A DNA stretch of 29,478 nt from JALZDI01 sp036259355 (GCA_036259355.1 DATABY010000126.1:1-29478); one strand, 5' to 3'; positions 16,240-23,652 are shown, counted from the stretch's first letter. Made by a program: numbers and translations. Notes: generated by a model not told the origin, from the letters alone.

Positions 16240-17154
16240 TCAGCTCCCGGAGATGCCCTGGGTCATCTGGTTGACGAAGTCCTGGTTCTCCTTGGCCCAC
16301 GCCTCGGCGCCCGCGGCCGGGTCGTCGTGCTCCTGGAGGACGGTGTTCTCCAGCGACGCCAGCGTCTTGTCGTCGATCGTGAACTTCTGCAGCGCGGAGT
16401 TCAGCTCCGGGAACTCCTCCCCGAAACCGTCGCGGCCGATGACGTGGATCTCCTCCGCGCCGCCCATGGCCCCCTCCGGGTCCTCCAGGTCCTTGATCGG
16501 GTAGGCGCTGTAAGCCCAGTGCGGGTGCCACAGCGTGACCACGATGGGCTCCTGGGCCTGGGTGGCCTTCTGCAGCGCCGACAGCATCGCCGTGGTCGAC
16601 GACGTGCGCAACGTGTAGTCGTCGAGGTCGTAGGTCGGCATCGCCTCCTCACGCGTCACCCGGGTCAGACCCGCACCGGAGTCGATGCCGGTGATGGTGC
16701 CGTCGAACGTGCTCGCCATCCCCTGGAGGTCACCGATCGTCTTCGCGTCGACGTACTCGGGTACGGCGATGTTCAGGGTCGCCTTGTCGTACCAGACGCC
16801 GATGTCCTCGACCTGGTCCTGGTACTGGTTCCAGTAGTCCTCGTGCGTGGTCGGCAGCCAGGTGTCGAAGAACAGGTCGAAGTCGCCCTTCGCGACCCCC
16901 GCGAACGCCGGGCCGATGTCGACCTGCGGCAGCTCGACGGTGTAGCCCTTCTGTTCCAGCGCGTACTTCCACAGGTGGCTGACGGCGATGTCCTCGTCCC
17001 ACCCGGCTGCGATGGGGACCGACAGCTCCTTGCTCTCTCCGCCGCCGCTATCGCTGGCCGAGCCGGAGTCCCCGGAGCCGCAGGCCGCCAGCAGACCCAT
17101 CGCCAGCACACCAGCCGCGGCGGTTCCCACGATCCGGAATCTCTGCTTCATCAT
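16240..17154 (-). CDS. proX: Glycine betaine/proline-type ABC transporter, substrate-binding lipoprotein
   Basis: This encodes 304 residues. A basic N-terminus, a hydrophobic core and the lipobox LLAAC (Cys25) mark a lipoprotein signal, so the mature protein is tethered outside the membrane. The body fits the OpuAC/ProX family: VPIAAGWDEDIAVSHLWKYALEQKGY, a DTWLPTTHEDYW stretch and LWHPHWAYSAYPIK. The clustered Trp and Tyr residues would form the aromatic cage for quaternary ammonium ligands. Two adjacent ATG codons follow GGGAG; I chose the first (17154), and the second would shorten it by one residue. It is the third gene of a proV-proW-proX operon. Ligand identity (glycine betaine, proline betaine or choline) is not settled by sequence. 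Confidence 0.92.
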   Translation of the reverse strand: MMKQRFRIVGTAAAGVLAMGLLAACGSGDSGSASDSGGGESKELSVPIAAGWDEDIAVSHLWKYALEQKGYTVELPQVDIGPAFAGVAKGDFDLFFDTWLPTTHEDYWNQYQDQVEDIGVWYDKATLNIAVPEYVDAKTIGDLQGMASTFDGTITGIDSGAGLTRVTREEAMPTYDLDDYTLRTSSTTAMLSALQKATQAQEPIVVTLWHPHWAYSAYPIKDLEDPEGAMGGAEEIHVIGRDGFGEEFPELNSALQKFTIDDKTLASLENTVLQEHDDPAAGAEAWAKENQDFVNQMTQGISGS

Positions 17155-17209
17155 CTCTGTCTCCCTTGTGTCGAAGTCTGCGCGCGTAGGTCGTGCGGGC
17201 CGGCCGCGC

Positions 17210-18088
17210 TCAGGCGGCGGCCCGGGCACGCGCCCGGGCGACTGCCGAGCGCTGGGCGAAGGCACCCGTGAGGCGGTCGAGGTAGATCGCGAGGATGACC
17301 ACCGCGATGCCGCCCTCGAAGCCCTTGACCAGGTCGAGCCTGGTGATGCCTTCGAAGACCTCGGCGCCGAGACCGCCGGCTCCCACCATGCCGGCGATGA
17401 CCACCATCGAGAGCGCCAGCATGATCACCTGGTTGACGCCGGCCATGATCGTCGGCATCGCGAGCGGGATCTGGATGCGGCTGAGGATCTTCATCGGCGG
17501 GGCGCCGAACGCGTGGCCCGCCTCGACCATCTCCGCGTCGACCTGCCGGATCCCGAGCTCGGTGAGCCGAACGCCCGGCGGCATCGCGAACACGATCGTG
17601 GAGACGCAGCCCGGTACGACGCCGATGCTGAAGAAGAAGATCGACGGGATCAGGTACACGAATGCCGGCATCGTCTGCATGAAGTCGAGCACCGGCCGAA
17701 CGACCTGCGACGCGGCGTTGCTGCGGGCGGCGAGCACGCCGAGCGGTAGCGCGATCAGCATCGCGATGGCGCTCGAGACCACGACCAGGGCGAGCGTGTC
17801 CATCGTCAGCGCCCACAGCCCCATGCTCTGGATGAGCAGCAGCGCGACGAGCGAGAACAGACCGAACGCCCACCCGCGCAGCAGCCACGCCAGGCCCGCC
17901 AGGATCGGCGCGAACGCCAGCTCCGGCACCGCGTGCAAGCCGGCGGCCAGCCCTTCGATCATGCTCTCGAGGACGCCGTCGATGAGGTCGAGCAGGAAGC
18001 CGAGGTTGTCGATGATCCAGTTCACCGCGTTCGCGAAACCCTGACCCACCGGAACGCTGGGCAGCTCCACCATGGGAACGAGGCTCAT
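17210..18088 (-). CDS. proW: Glycine betaine/proline-type ABC transporter, permease
   Basis: This encodes 292 residues with about six to seven membrane segments. The N-terminal region (residues 1-80) resembles the long leader of ProW/OpuAB. The permease core contains a recognisable cytoplasmic coupling loop, QVDAEMVEAGHAFGAPPMKILSRIQIPLAMPTIMAG, which is the EAA motif that contacts the ATPase. The VLDFMQTMPAFVYLIP segment is characteristic of betaine permeases. The ATG at 18088 overlaps the proV stop as ATGA, so translation is coupled. proX starts 55 bases downstream. The importer would take up a compatible solute for osmoprotection or as a nutrient. Confidence 0.93.
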   Translation of the reverse strand: MSLVPMVELPSVPVGQGFANAVNWIIDNLGFLLDLIDGVLESMIEGLAAGLHAVPELAFAPILAGLAWLLRGWAFGLFSLVALLLIQSMGLWALTMDTLALVVVSSAIAMLIALPLGVLAARSNAASQVVRPVLDFMQTMPAFVYLIPSIFFFSIGVVPGCVSTIVFAMPPGVRLTELGIRQVDAEMVEAGHAFGAPPMKILSRIQIPLAMPTIMAGVNQVIMLALSMVVIAGMVGAGGLGAEVFEGITRLDLVKGFEGGIAVVILAIYLDRLTGAFAQRSAVARARARAAA

Positions 18089-19314
18089 CGGGCGTCCTCC
18101 TGTCCAGGCACGGTTGAGGCGGCGACCAGCGGCTCCTGGACCGAGCCGCCGAGCGCGTTCAGCAGCGTGACCTGAGGGATCACGCCGAGCAGTCGCTTGT
18201 CGTCGTCGACGACGGCCAGCGGCACGGTGCTCTGCGCCGAGCTGGCGAAAAGGTCGGCGATCGGTGTCTCGGCGGCCACGGCCACGACGCCGTCGTCGAG
18301 GACACCGTCGAGGTGGTCGGCGCCGGCCTCGACCGCGCCGGCGACCGGGGCCTCGCGCACGACCCCGCGCAGCGTCCGGTCGCGTCCGACCACGAACAGC
18401 GCCGCCAGCTGGTTCTCCCGCATCAGCCGGTGCGCCGCGCGGGGTCCCTGCTCGGCCCCGAGTACGGCGACCGGCGTCTCCATCACCGAGGCCGCCGTCA
18501 GCACCCGCGTGCGGTCGACGTCCTGGACGAACTGCGCGACGTAGTCGTTGGCCGGGTCGTTGAGGATCTGCTCGGCGGTGCCCTGCTGCACGATCCTGCC
18601 GTCGCGCATCATCGCGATCCGGTCGCCGAGCCGCATGGCCTCGTTGAGGTCGTGGGTGATGAACACGATCGTCTTGCCCAGCCGGTGCTGCAGCTCGACG
18701 AGCTGGTCCTGCATCTCCCGCCGAATCAGCGGGTCCAGCGCGCTGAACGCCTCGTCCATCAGCAGGATCGGCGTCTCCGCCGCGAGGGCACGGGCGAGTC
18801 CCACCCGCTGCCGCATGCCACCGGAGAGCTGACCGGGCAGTGAGTCGGCCCAGCCGTCGAGCCCCACCATGCTCAGCGCGTCGTCGGCCTTGGCGCGGCG
18901 CTCCTCCTTGCCGAGGCCCTGCACCTGCAGGCCGTACGCGGCGTTCTCTCCCACGGTCCGATGCGGGAACAGCGCGAAGTGCTGGAACACCATGCTGATC
19001 TTCTCCCGGCGCAGCGCGCGCATCCGCTTGTGGCCGAGCTGGGTGATGTCCTCGCCGTCAACCTGGATCGACCCCGCGGTCGGGTCGATCAGCCCGTTGA
19101 GCATCCGGATCAGCGTCGACTTGCCGGAGCCGGACAGCCCCATCACGACGAAGATCTCACCCTCGGCGACCTCGAACGAAGCGTCGATCACGGCGGGGGT
19201 GAGGCCGTCGGCGCGCAGGTCCTCGCGCGTGGCGCCCTCGCGCAGGCGGGCCACGCCCCGGTCGGCGCGGCGCCCAAAGATCTTGTAGACATCAGTCGCC
19301 TCGATGACGGCCAC
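18085..19314 (-). CDS. proV: Glycine betaine/proline-type ABC transporter, ATP-binding protein with CBS domains
   Basis: This encodes 409 residues from the GTG at 19314, which has GGGAG four bases upstream. The N-terminal extension of about 45 residues with YKIFGRR is typical of ProV/OpuAA. ATPase motifs follow: Walker A GLSGSGKST (59-67), Q-loop VFQHFALFPHRTV, signature LSGGMRQRVGLARALA, Walker B ILLMDEAFSALDP and switch ITHDLNEA. The last 130 or so residues resemble paired CBS domains, which in OpuA sense ionic strength. A frame is open up to 19479, but the family start and ribosome binding site favour 19314. It is the first gene of the operon; the 214-base region upstream is shared with the divergent RHH-DUF4097 module. 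Confidence 0.93.
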   Translation of the reverse strand: MAVIEATDVYKIFGRRADRGVARLREGATREDLRADGLTPAVIDASFEVAEGEIFVVMGLSGSGKSTLIRMLNGLIDPTAGSIQVDGEDITQLGHKRMRALRREKISMVFQHFALFPHRTVGENAAYGLQVQGLGKEERRAKADDALSMVGLDGWADSLPGQLSGGMRQRVGLARALAAETPILLMDEAFSALDPLIRREMQDQLVELQHRLGKTIVFITHDLNEAMRLGDRIAMMRDGRIVQQGTAEQILNDPANDYVAQFVQDVDRTRVLTAASVMETPVAVLGAEQGPRAAHRLMRENQLAALFVVGRDRTLRGVVREAPVAGAVEAGADHLDGVLDDGVVAVAAETPIADLFASSAQSTVPLAVVDDDKRLLGVIPQVTLLNALGGSVQEPLVAASTVPGQEDAR

Positions 19315-19466
19315 AGCACTCCCAACCTGATCTGCCCCCACGCGTCCCCCGGTGACGACCGCAGGTACGACGGTAATCGGCCACGGGGCCGCAGACCCGC
19401 CGAGACGGTAACGAAGCCACAACGGCCACGGAGCGTAGCGGTGCCGCAACTCTTGGTCCGTACAAA

Positions 19467-19521
19467 TGACGTCAGGCACAGGTAAGGTGGCCTTGTAATG
19501 GCGTCATGCTGATGTCATAGT
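19467..19521 (+). promoter_or_regulatory. Promoter for a leaderless transcript with three phased TGNNGTCA octamers
   Basis: TTGTAA (19493..19498), a 17-base spacer and CATAGT (19516..19521) form a good sigma-70-type promoter. The ATG at 19529 lies seven bases after the -10 box, where transcription should begin, so the mRNA is probably leaderless. Three octamers cover the promoter: TGACGTCA (19467), TGGCGTCA (19499) and TGATGTCA (19510). Their starts are 32 and 11 bases apart, about three turns and one turn of the helix, so they lie on one face. They could be an autoregulatory site for the RHH protein encoded next. Confidence 0.6.
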
Positions 19522-19528
19522 GGTGCGC

Positions 19529-20080
19529 ATGGACATCACGTCGTACGTCGAGGGTCTGCGGCGAGACCTCGCCGGCGCCGCCCAGGCAGGGGGCCCTGAG
19601 GTCGCCGACGCCGCCGAGCGCCTCGCGCTCGCCCTCGAACCCGCGTTCCGGATGGTGCTGCTCGAGGCGCTCTCGCACGCCACCGCCGAGATCACGGCGT
19701 CGCTGGACGGCGCCGCGGTCGACGTGCGGCTCAAGGGCCGGGAGCCACAGTTCGTGGTGACACCCGCGCCGCGCACCGGCGCCGAGCCCGCGCCCGAGAG
19801 CCCCGACCCCTCCGCCACCGAGGACGACGACGACACCGACGAGGGTCCGGCCGCCCGCATCACCCTGCGGCTGCCGGAGTCGCTGAAGCAGCGCGCCGAG
19901 GAGGCGGCCGGCAAGCGTGGCCAGTCGCTGAACACCTGGCTGGTCAACGCCGTACGCGCAGCATCGCGGGAACACGCCATCAACATCGACCTCGATCTCA
20001 GCTCGATCCCCTTCGGCCCGGGAGCGCCGGGCCGCAACCGCCGGGGACCCGGCCAGCAGATCTCGGGGTGGGTCCGCTAG
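19529..20080 (+). CDS. Ribbon-helix-helix protein, HicB-antitoxin-like, first gene of the DUF4097 module
   Basis: This encodes 183 residues. The N-terminal part (1-78) is alpha-helical and charged, beginning MDITSYVEGLRRDLAGAA. It is followed by a disordered acidic linker with a run of Asp (about 80-108). Residues 110-146 form a ribbon-helix-helix: ARITLRLPESLKQRAEEAA and GQSLNTWLVNAVRAAS. A Gly/Arg-rich tail ends it. Proteins of this layout are commonly labelled HicB-family antitoxin in actinobacteria, but no HicA-like toxin is adjacent. I chose the ATG at 19529 over an in-frame GTG at 19520, which overlaps the -10 box; the result is a leaderless start. Predicted role: DNA-binding regulator of its own operon. 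Confidence 0.8.
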   Translation: MDITSYVEGLRRDLAGAAQAGGPEVADAAERLALALEPAFRMVLLEALSHATAEITASLDGAAVDVRLKGREPQFVVTPAPRTGAEPAPESPDPSATEDDDDTDEGPAARITLRLPESLKQRAEEAAGKRGQSLNTWLVNAVRAASREHAINIDLDLSSIPFGPGAPGRNRRGPGQQISGWVR

Positions 20081-20163
20081 CCGACCACCCGCCGCACCAC
20101 ATCCACCCATCGGCAGCCGCGTCGACGACGCGGGAGTCGAGCACGCCTTGAAGGAGGCGCACG

Positions 20164-21006
20164 ATGCACCGCTTCACCACCACCACCCCGCCGCGGCTCA
20201 CCGTCGAGTTCCGCGCCGGCACCGTCAGCATCGACACCGAGGACGTCGAGGAGACGACCGTCGAGCTCCGGGGCCGGCCCGACGACCAGGCCACGCAGGC
20301 GCTGATCGCGGACACGGTCGTCGAGCAGCGCGGCGACGACGTCGTCGTCCTCGTGCCGAAGCGCTCCCACGGACTGTTCGGCAGCACCCCGGAGCTGCGC
20401 GTGGACATCACCGCGCCGCACGGCAGTCGACTCAACGTCAAGAGCGCGAGTGCGGACCTGTCCGCCCGGGGCACCTACGGTGAGTCCCGGGTCGCCAGCG
20501 GGTCGGGTGACATCTCCGTCGAGCGGGTCACCGGGTCAGCGCATGTGCGCTCCGGCAGCGGCGACGTCAACCTCGGAGCAGCCGGGGCGGACCTGACCGT
20601 CGGGACCGGGTCCGGCGACATCCACGTCGGGATCGCCGACGCCGCGGTCTCCGTGCAGAGCGGCTCCGGGGACGTGGTCATCGAGTCGGTCGCCGGTGCG
20701 CTGAGGGCGCAGACCGGCTCCGGCGATATCGAGGTACGCCGCGCCGACGACGACGTGAAGGCCCAGACCGGCTCCGGCGACGTCGCGGTCCGGCGCGTGG
20801 TCCGCGGGCGGATCCGGGCCAAGGCGGCCTCCGGCGACCTGCACGTCGGGGTAGCCGACGGCATCCCGGCCTGGCTCGACGTGAAGACGCTGACCGGCGG
20901 TGTCAGCAACGACCTCGCGGCGACCGAACCCGTCGGCGCCGAGCAGGAGCATGTCCGCCTGGAGCTGAACACCGTCAGCGGAGACATCGACATCGTGCGC
21001 GCCTGA
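20164..21006 (+). CDS. DUF4097-type beta-strand repeat protein
   Basis: This encodes 280 residues with an ATG after a strong AAGGAGG, 83 bases downstream of the RHH gene. The central part (about 105-240) repeats a short beta-strand motif with a conserved SGSGD(I/V)xV turn at least six times, spaced about 19-20 residues. This would build a right-handed beta-solenoid or stacked sheet. It matches the DUF4097 ('putative adhesin') family. There is no signal peptide or membrane segment, so it is probably cytoplasmic or held by a partner, unlike a true adhesin. The function is unknown. It sits between the RHH regulator and a 53-residue protein on one strand. Confidence 0.85.
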   Translation: MHRFTTTTPPRLTVEFRAGTVSIDTEDVEETTVELRGRPDDQATQALIADTVVEQRGDDVVVLVPKRSHGLFGSTPELRVDITAPHGSRLNVKSASADLSARGTYGESRVASGSGDISVERVTGSAHVRSGSGDVNLGAAGADLTVGTGSGDIHVGIADAAVSVQSGSGDVVIESVAGALRAQTGSGDIEVRRADDDVKAQTGSGDVAVRRVVRGRIRAKAASGDLHVGVADGIPAWLDVKTLTGGVSNDLAATEPVGAEQEHVRLELNTVSGDIDIVRA

Positions 21007-21034
21007 GCGTGCACCACCACCACAGGAGGCGACC

Positions 21035-21196
21035 ATGGACCCGAGCTACGAGGAGCTGGCCTGGCTGCGTGCCCACGAGCCCGGCCTGAGGCCACCCACC
21101 CGACGCGTGTCTCCCCGCGACGTCGAGCGCGACCGCAGGCTCCGGCGGCATCTGGCCAGCACCTTGCGCCGGATGGCCCACCGCCTCGACTGCTGA
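21035..21196 (+). CDS. Small basic protein of 53 residues, third gene of the DUF4097 module
   Basis: A short frame starts with ATG at 21035, right after a near-perfect AGGAGG, and ends with TGA at 21194..21196. It lies 28 bases after the DUF4097 stop. The peptide begins MDPSYEELAWLRAHEPGL and has an Arg-rich C-terminal half (RRVSPRDVERDRRLRRHLASTLRRMAHRL) that could form an amphipathic basic helix. It has no hydrophobic segment, and I do not recognise a family. The strong ribosome binding site, close spacing and GC-rich third positions support real translation. It could bind nucleic acid, membrane or the DUF4097 protein. Confidence 0.7.
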   Translation: MDPSYEELAWLRAHEPGLRPPTRRVSPRDVERDRRLRRHLASTLRRMAHRLDC

Positions 21197-21251
21197 CCTG
21201 CGCACCGGGCGTCGCGAGTCCAGGGCTGAGCGAGCGCCGCCCGCGGGTAAC

Positions 21252-21827
21252 TCAGATCGGCGTGCGGTGGAAGTTCTGGCTGGACCGTGACGGCGTCGGA
21301 CCCCGCTGCCCCTGGTACCGCGATCCGTGCCGCGCTGAGCCGTAGGGTTCGTCGGCCGGCGAGGACAGCCGGAAGAAGCACAGCTGCCCGATCTTCATTC
21401 CGGGCCAGAGCTTGATGGGCAGCGTCGCCACGTTGGAGAGCTCGAGCGTCACGTGCCCGCGAAAGCCAGGGTCGATGAACCCGGCCGTGGAGTGGGTCAG
21501 CAGGCCGAGCCGGCCCAGCGACGACTTGCCCTCCAACCGCGCGGCCACGTCGTCGGGCAGGCTGACCTGCTCGTACGTCGAGCCGAGCACGAACTCCCCG
21601 GGGTGCAGGATGAACGGCTCGTCGCCCTCCGGCTCGACCGCGCGGGTCAGGTCCGGCTGGTCCGCCGCCGGGTCGATATGCGGGTAGCGGTGGTTCTCGA
21701 ACACGCGGAAGTACCGGTCGAGGCGTACGTCGACGCTGGACGGCTGCACCATCGCAGCGTCGTACGGGTCGAGCTTGATGCGGCCGTGGTCGACCTCGGC
21801 ACGGATGTCGCGGTCAGAGAGCAGCAC
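21252..21827 (-). CDS. dcd: dCTP deaminase, bifunctional dCTP deaminase/dUTP diphosphatase type
   Basis: This encodes 191 residues from a GTG at 21827. Dcd deaminates dCTP to dUTP for thymidylate synthesis; the closely related mycobacterial enzyme also hydrolyses dUTP to dUMP. Motifs: LLSDRDIRAEV at the start, VQPSSVDVRLD, GKSSLGRLGLL (substrate phosphate loop) and STAGFIDPGFRGHVTLELSN with catalytic Glu129. The C-terminal lid is YQGQRGPTPSRSSQNF. The resemblance to the M. tuberculosis protein along the whole length, as I recall it, favours the bifunctional form, which would make a separate dUTPase less needed. It converges with the small basic protein gene. Confidence 0.95.
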   Translation of the reverse strand: MLLSDRDIRAEVDHGRIKLDPYDAAMVQPSSVDVRLDRYFRVFENHRYPHIDPAADQPDLTRAVEPEGDEPFILHPGEFVLGSTYEQVSLPDDVAARLEGKSSLGRLGLLTHSTAGFIDPGFRGHVTLELSNVATLPIKLWPGMKIGQLCFFRLSSPADEPYGSARHGSRYQGQRGPTPSRSSQNFHRTPI

Positions 21828-21899
21828 GGCGGCAACCTACCGAAGCCGCGACGGGGCGTCGACGCGGGCTCGCGGGGGCCGCGCGCCGAGCGCCGCCGG

Positions 21900-22370
21900 T
21901 CAGGCGCGGTGCGTGCCGCCGTCGGGGTCCCTCGTCGTGTCGGTGGTGGTCGTGTCGGTCGTGGCCGTGTCGGTCGTGGCCGTGTCCGTGGTTTCGCTTC
22001 GCGACGACCGGTTCACGTCGGGGTCGAGCTCGTCGGCGCGCCTGACCTGCTCGTCGTACTCGGTGCGCTCGCTCGTGGCGCGGTGCTTGTGCTCGCCCGC
22101 CGCCGACTCGAGGCGGGCGGCCTCACGCTGCCTGGCCTCCGCGTCGGCCCGAACCTCGCGAGCCCGAGCCTCGGTCTGCGCCGCCTCGGTCTCGCGCTCC
22201 CGCACCGTCTGCGACTTGACCGCAGCATCCTCGCGCAAGCCGTGCGCCTCGGTGCGGCGCTTCTCGATCTTGCGTGCCTTGTTCTTCTTCATCATCGCGG
22301 CGATCACTGCTGCCGCGATGAGCAAGATGACTACAGCGACGACGATCCAGATGATGGTGCTGGTCGACAT
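21900..22370 (-). CDS. Membrane-anchored protein with a charged helix and Thr/Asp repeats (hypothetical)
   Basis: This encodes 156 residues. The ATG at 22370 follows GAAGGAGG and is preferred over an in-frame ATG at 22388. Residues 4-26 form one hydrophobic segment (IIWIVVAVVILLIAAAVIAAMM) with no cleavage site. Next comes a basic stop-transfer (KKNKARKIEKRR) and about 80 residues of Arg/Glu/Ala-rich likely coiled coil. The tail repeats TTDTA pentads encoded by four 15-bp tandem units. The likely topology is a single-pass protein with the long helix in the cytoplasm. Similar proteins are common in actinobacteria near stress genes, but I assign no function. Confidence 0.8.
   Translation of the reverse strand: MSTSTIIWIVVAVVILLIAAAVIAAMMKKNKARKIEKRRTEAHGLREDAAVKSQTVRERETEAAQTEARAREVRADAEARQREAARLESAAGEHKHRATSERTEYDEQVRRADELDPDVNRSSRSETTDTATTDTATTDTTTTDTTRDPDGGTHRA
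21937..21996. repeat. 15-bp tandem repeat inside the coiled-coil protein gene
   Basis: Four units of GTGTCGGTCGTGGCC type run in phase (21937, 21952, 21967, 21982), the last diverged. Fifteen bases equals five codons, so copy-number change would lengthen or shorten the Thr/Asp tail without a frameshift. Confidence 0.85.
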
Positions 22371-22416
22371 GAGGGCCTCCTTCGCCATCGGCGCTCAGTG
22401 GCGCACTAGGAGGGAA

Positions 22417-22441
22417 GTGCCCGAACGTCCCATGGTGAAAC
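22417..22441 (-). promoter_or_regulatory. Possible sigma-B/F-like promoter for the coiled-coil protein gene
   Basis: On the minus strand GTTT (22441..22438), 15 bases and GGGCAC (22422..22417) resemble the GTTT-N15-17-GGGTAY stress promoter, with one mismatch in the -10 box. The predicted leader would be about 40 bases. Confidence 0.25.
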
Positions 22442-22501
22442 ACCGCCGGGACCATATGGCTAGTATTGGGTCCGCTCGTCCCGGTGCTGCCGGGGTGCTG
22501 C

Positions 22502-22575
22502 GCGGGTGTAGTTCAATGGCAGAACATCAGCTTCCCAAGCTGACAGTGGGGGTTCGATTCCCCTCACCCGCTCCA
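22502..22575 (+). tRNA. tRNA-Gly (anticodon CCC)
   Basis: The seven-base acceptor arms GCGGGTG (22502..22508) and CACCCGC (22565..22571) pair perfectly, followed by T and an encoded CCA (22573..22575). The anticodon arm TCAGC-TTCCCAA-GCTGA gives CCC at 22534..22536, which reads GGG codons. The T-arm carries GGTTCGATTCC, and the D-loop region TAGTTCAATGGCAGAAC is tRNA-Gly-like. A TAGTAT hexamer at 22461..22466 may be its -10 box. Confidence 0.97.
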
Positions 22576-22717
22576 TCGGGGTTCTCCGTCCGCTGCACTG
22601 ATTCCGCCCGTCGGGGACCATGCGCCTACCTGAGCTCGGTGTCGGACCTGGGCGACGCTCGCGCCCGGACTATCGTCTGGGCGACGTGCCGGACGCATAC
22701 GGGTGGTGTGGACGAGG

Positions 22718-23218
22718 ATGGATCTTCCGCTGGTCCGGCGCAGTGCCGTGCGACTCGTGGTTCTTGATCGTCACGGTCGCGTGCTCTTGCTCCGGATCCG
22801 CGAACCGCTGCATCCGGAGCAGGGGATCGTGTGGGAGCTGCCCGGCGGCGGGATCGACGCCGACGAGACGTACCTGGACGCCGCGCTGCGGGAACTGCGT
22901 GAAGAGACCGGACTCACCGTGGCGCGCGATGCCATCGGCCCGCCCACGTGGCGCCGCCGGGTCACCTTCCAGCATGCGGGTGCACGCAGGCTGCAGGAAG
23001 AGGTGGTGGTGGCCGTCCGGCTGCGTGGTCCCGGCACAGCCGTGGACGAGACGCAGCAGCTACCCGACGAGTTGGAGACCTACCTGGGCTACCACTGGTG
23101 GACAGTCACCGAGGTGGAGCGGAGCCACGAGCGGTTCTTCCCCGGCCGCCTGCCTGACCTCCTGCGGCGGTTCCTCAGCGGCGAGCAGATCGAGGAACCC
23201 TTCGAGTACTTCTCCTGA
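22718..23218 (+). CDS. Nudix hydrolase
   Basis: This encodes 166 residues from the ATG at 22718. The Nudix box is complete: GGGIDADETYLDAALRELREETGL, matching GX5EX7REUXEEXGU, so the metal-binding Glu residues are intact. The domain starts at RRSAVRLVVLDRHGRVLLLR. Nudix enzymes hydrolyse nucleoside diphosphates linked to another group, such as oxidised nucleotides, nucleotide sugars or NADH; the substrate cannot be read here. The start is uncertain: an in-frame GTG lies at 22703 and no candidate has a good ribosome binding site. It lies 142 bases after the tRNA gene, and a hairpin follows the stop. Confidence 0.88.
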   Translation: MDLPLVRRSAVRLVVLDRHGRVLLLRIREPLHPEQGIVWELPGGGIDADETYLDAALRELREETGLTVARDAIGPPTWRRRVTFQHAGARRLQEEVVVAVRLRGPGTAVDETQQLPDELETYLGYHWWTVTEVERSHERFFPGRLPDLLRRFLSGEQIEEPFEYFS

Positions 23219-23220
23219 AG

Positions 23221-23254
23221 CACCGGCCGAGCTGCTTCCTTCGGCCGGAGGTGC
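23221..23254. terminator. Terminator hairpin after the Nudix gene
   Basis: CCGGCCGA (23223..23230) and TCGGCCGG (23241..23248) pair perfectly around ten bases, and outer GCACC/GGTGC can extend the stem past a two-base bulge. It starts three bases after the Nudix stop. Confidence 0.7.
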
Positions 23255-23290
23255 ACGTCTACGGCGGCCTCGTGGCCCCGGACGCGGCGG

Positions 23291-23322
23291 CGGCGCCCGC
23301 CGGCAGTTCGCCGTGGGCGCCG
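23291..23322 (-). terminator. Possible terminator hairpin after the small RHH gene
   Basis: CGGCGCCC (23291..23298) and GGGCGCCG (23315..23322) are complementary around 16 bases, 20 bases past the RHH stop codon on the minus strand. There is no U-tract. Confidence 0.4.
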
Positions 23323-23341
23323 TCCGCCGGCGATGCGCTGG

Positions 23342-23581
23342 CTACTTCGTCGAGCCGGCCGAGTCCAGGTACTGCTTCAGCGCCTTGCGGCTGAGCTGCG
23401 AGACGCTGACGCCCTCCCGGTCGGCCACTTCCTTGGCCCGCTTGCGCACTGCAGGGATGACACGGAACGCGATCTGCACCGAGTTGTTGCCCTGGCCACC
23501 CAGAGCGGGACGGCCGGCCTTCTTGCCGGTGGTCTGACCACCCGCGGCCGACGTGTCTCCGGCGGTGTCCTGATCTGCCAT
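23342..23581 (-). CDS. Small ribbon-helix-helix (CopG/Arc-type) DNA-binding protein
   Basis: This encodes 79 residues. The ATG at 23581 has AAGGAG seven bases upstream; a longer open frame to 23665 has no support and would run into the promoter. Residues 1-20 are flexible and polar. KKAGRPALG (20-28) is a basic patch with an AT-hook-like GRP core. Residues 33-72 form the ribbon (SVQIAFRVIP) and two helices (AVRKRAKEVADREG, SVSQLSRKALKQYLD). Such proteins bind DNA as dimers and often repress their own genes. No toxin gene is adjacent: the neighbours are a converging Nudix gene and the phosphatase upstream. The palindromes over its promoter suggest autoregulation. Confidence 0.85.
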   Translation of the reverse strand: MADQDTAGDTSAAGGQTTGKKAGRPALGGQGNNSVQIAFRVIPAVRKRAKEVADREGVSVSQLSRKALKQYLDSAGSTK

Positions 23582-23652
23582 GGTGCTCTCCTTCGTCGAG
23601 TGCTCTGATGGTCGCCGCCATGGGTGGGCGCACGTTCCATCCTCGCCAGAGA

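Noticed and set aside
18085..19479. Longer proV with about 55 extra N-terminal residues
   Set aside because: The extension lacks ProV similarity and has no ribosome binding site, whereas the GTG at 19314 follows GGGAG and gives a standard ProV N-terminus.
19529..20080. HicAB toxin-antitoxin system
   Set aside because: Only the RHH part resembles HicB. No HicA-like small double-stranded-RNA-binding protein is encoded on either side, and the neighbours are a DUF4097 protein and a betaine transporter.
22502..22575. tRNA-Gly as an integration site of a genomic island
   Set aside because: No integrase, duplicated tRNA 3' end or change in base composition is seen downstream; a chromosomal-type Nudix gene follows.
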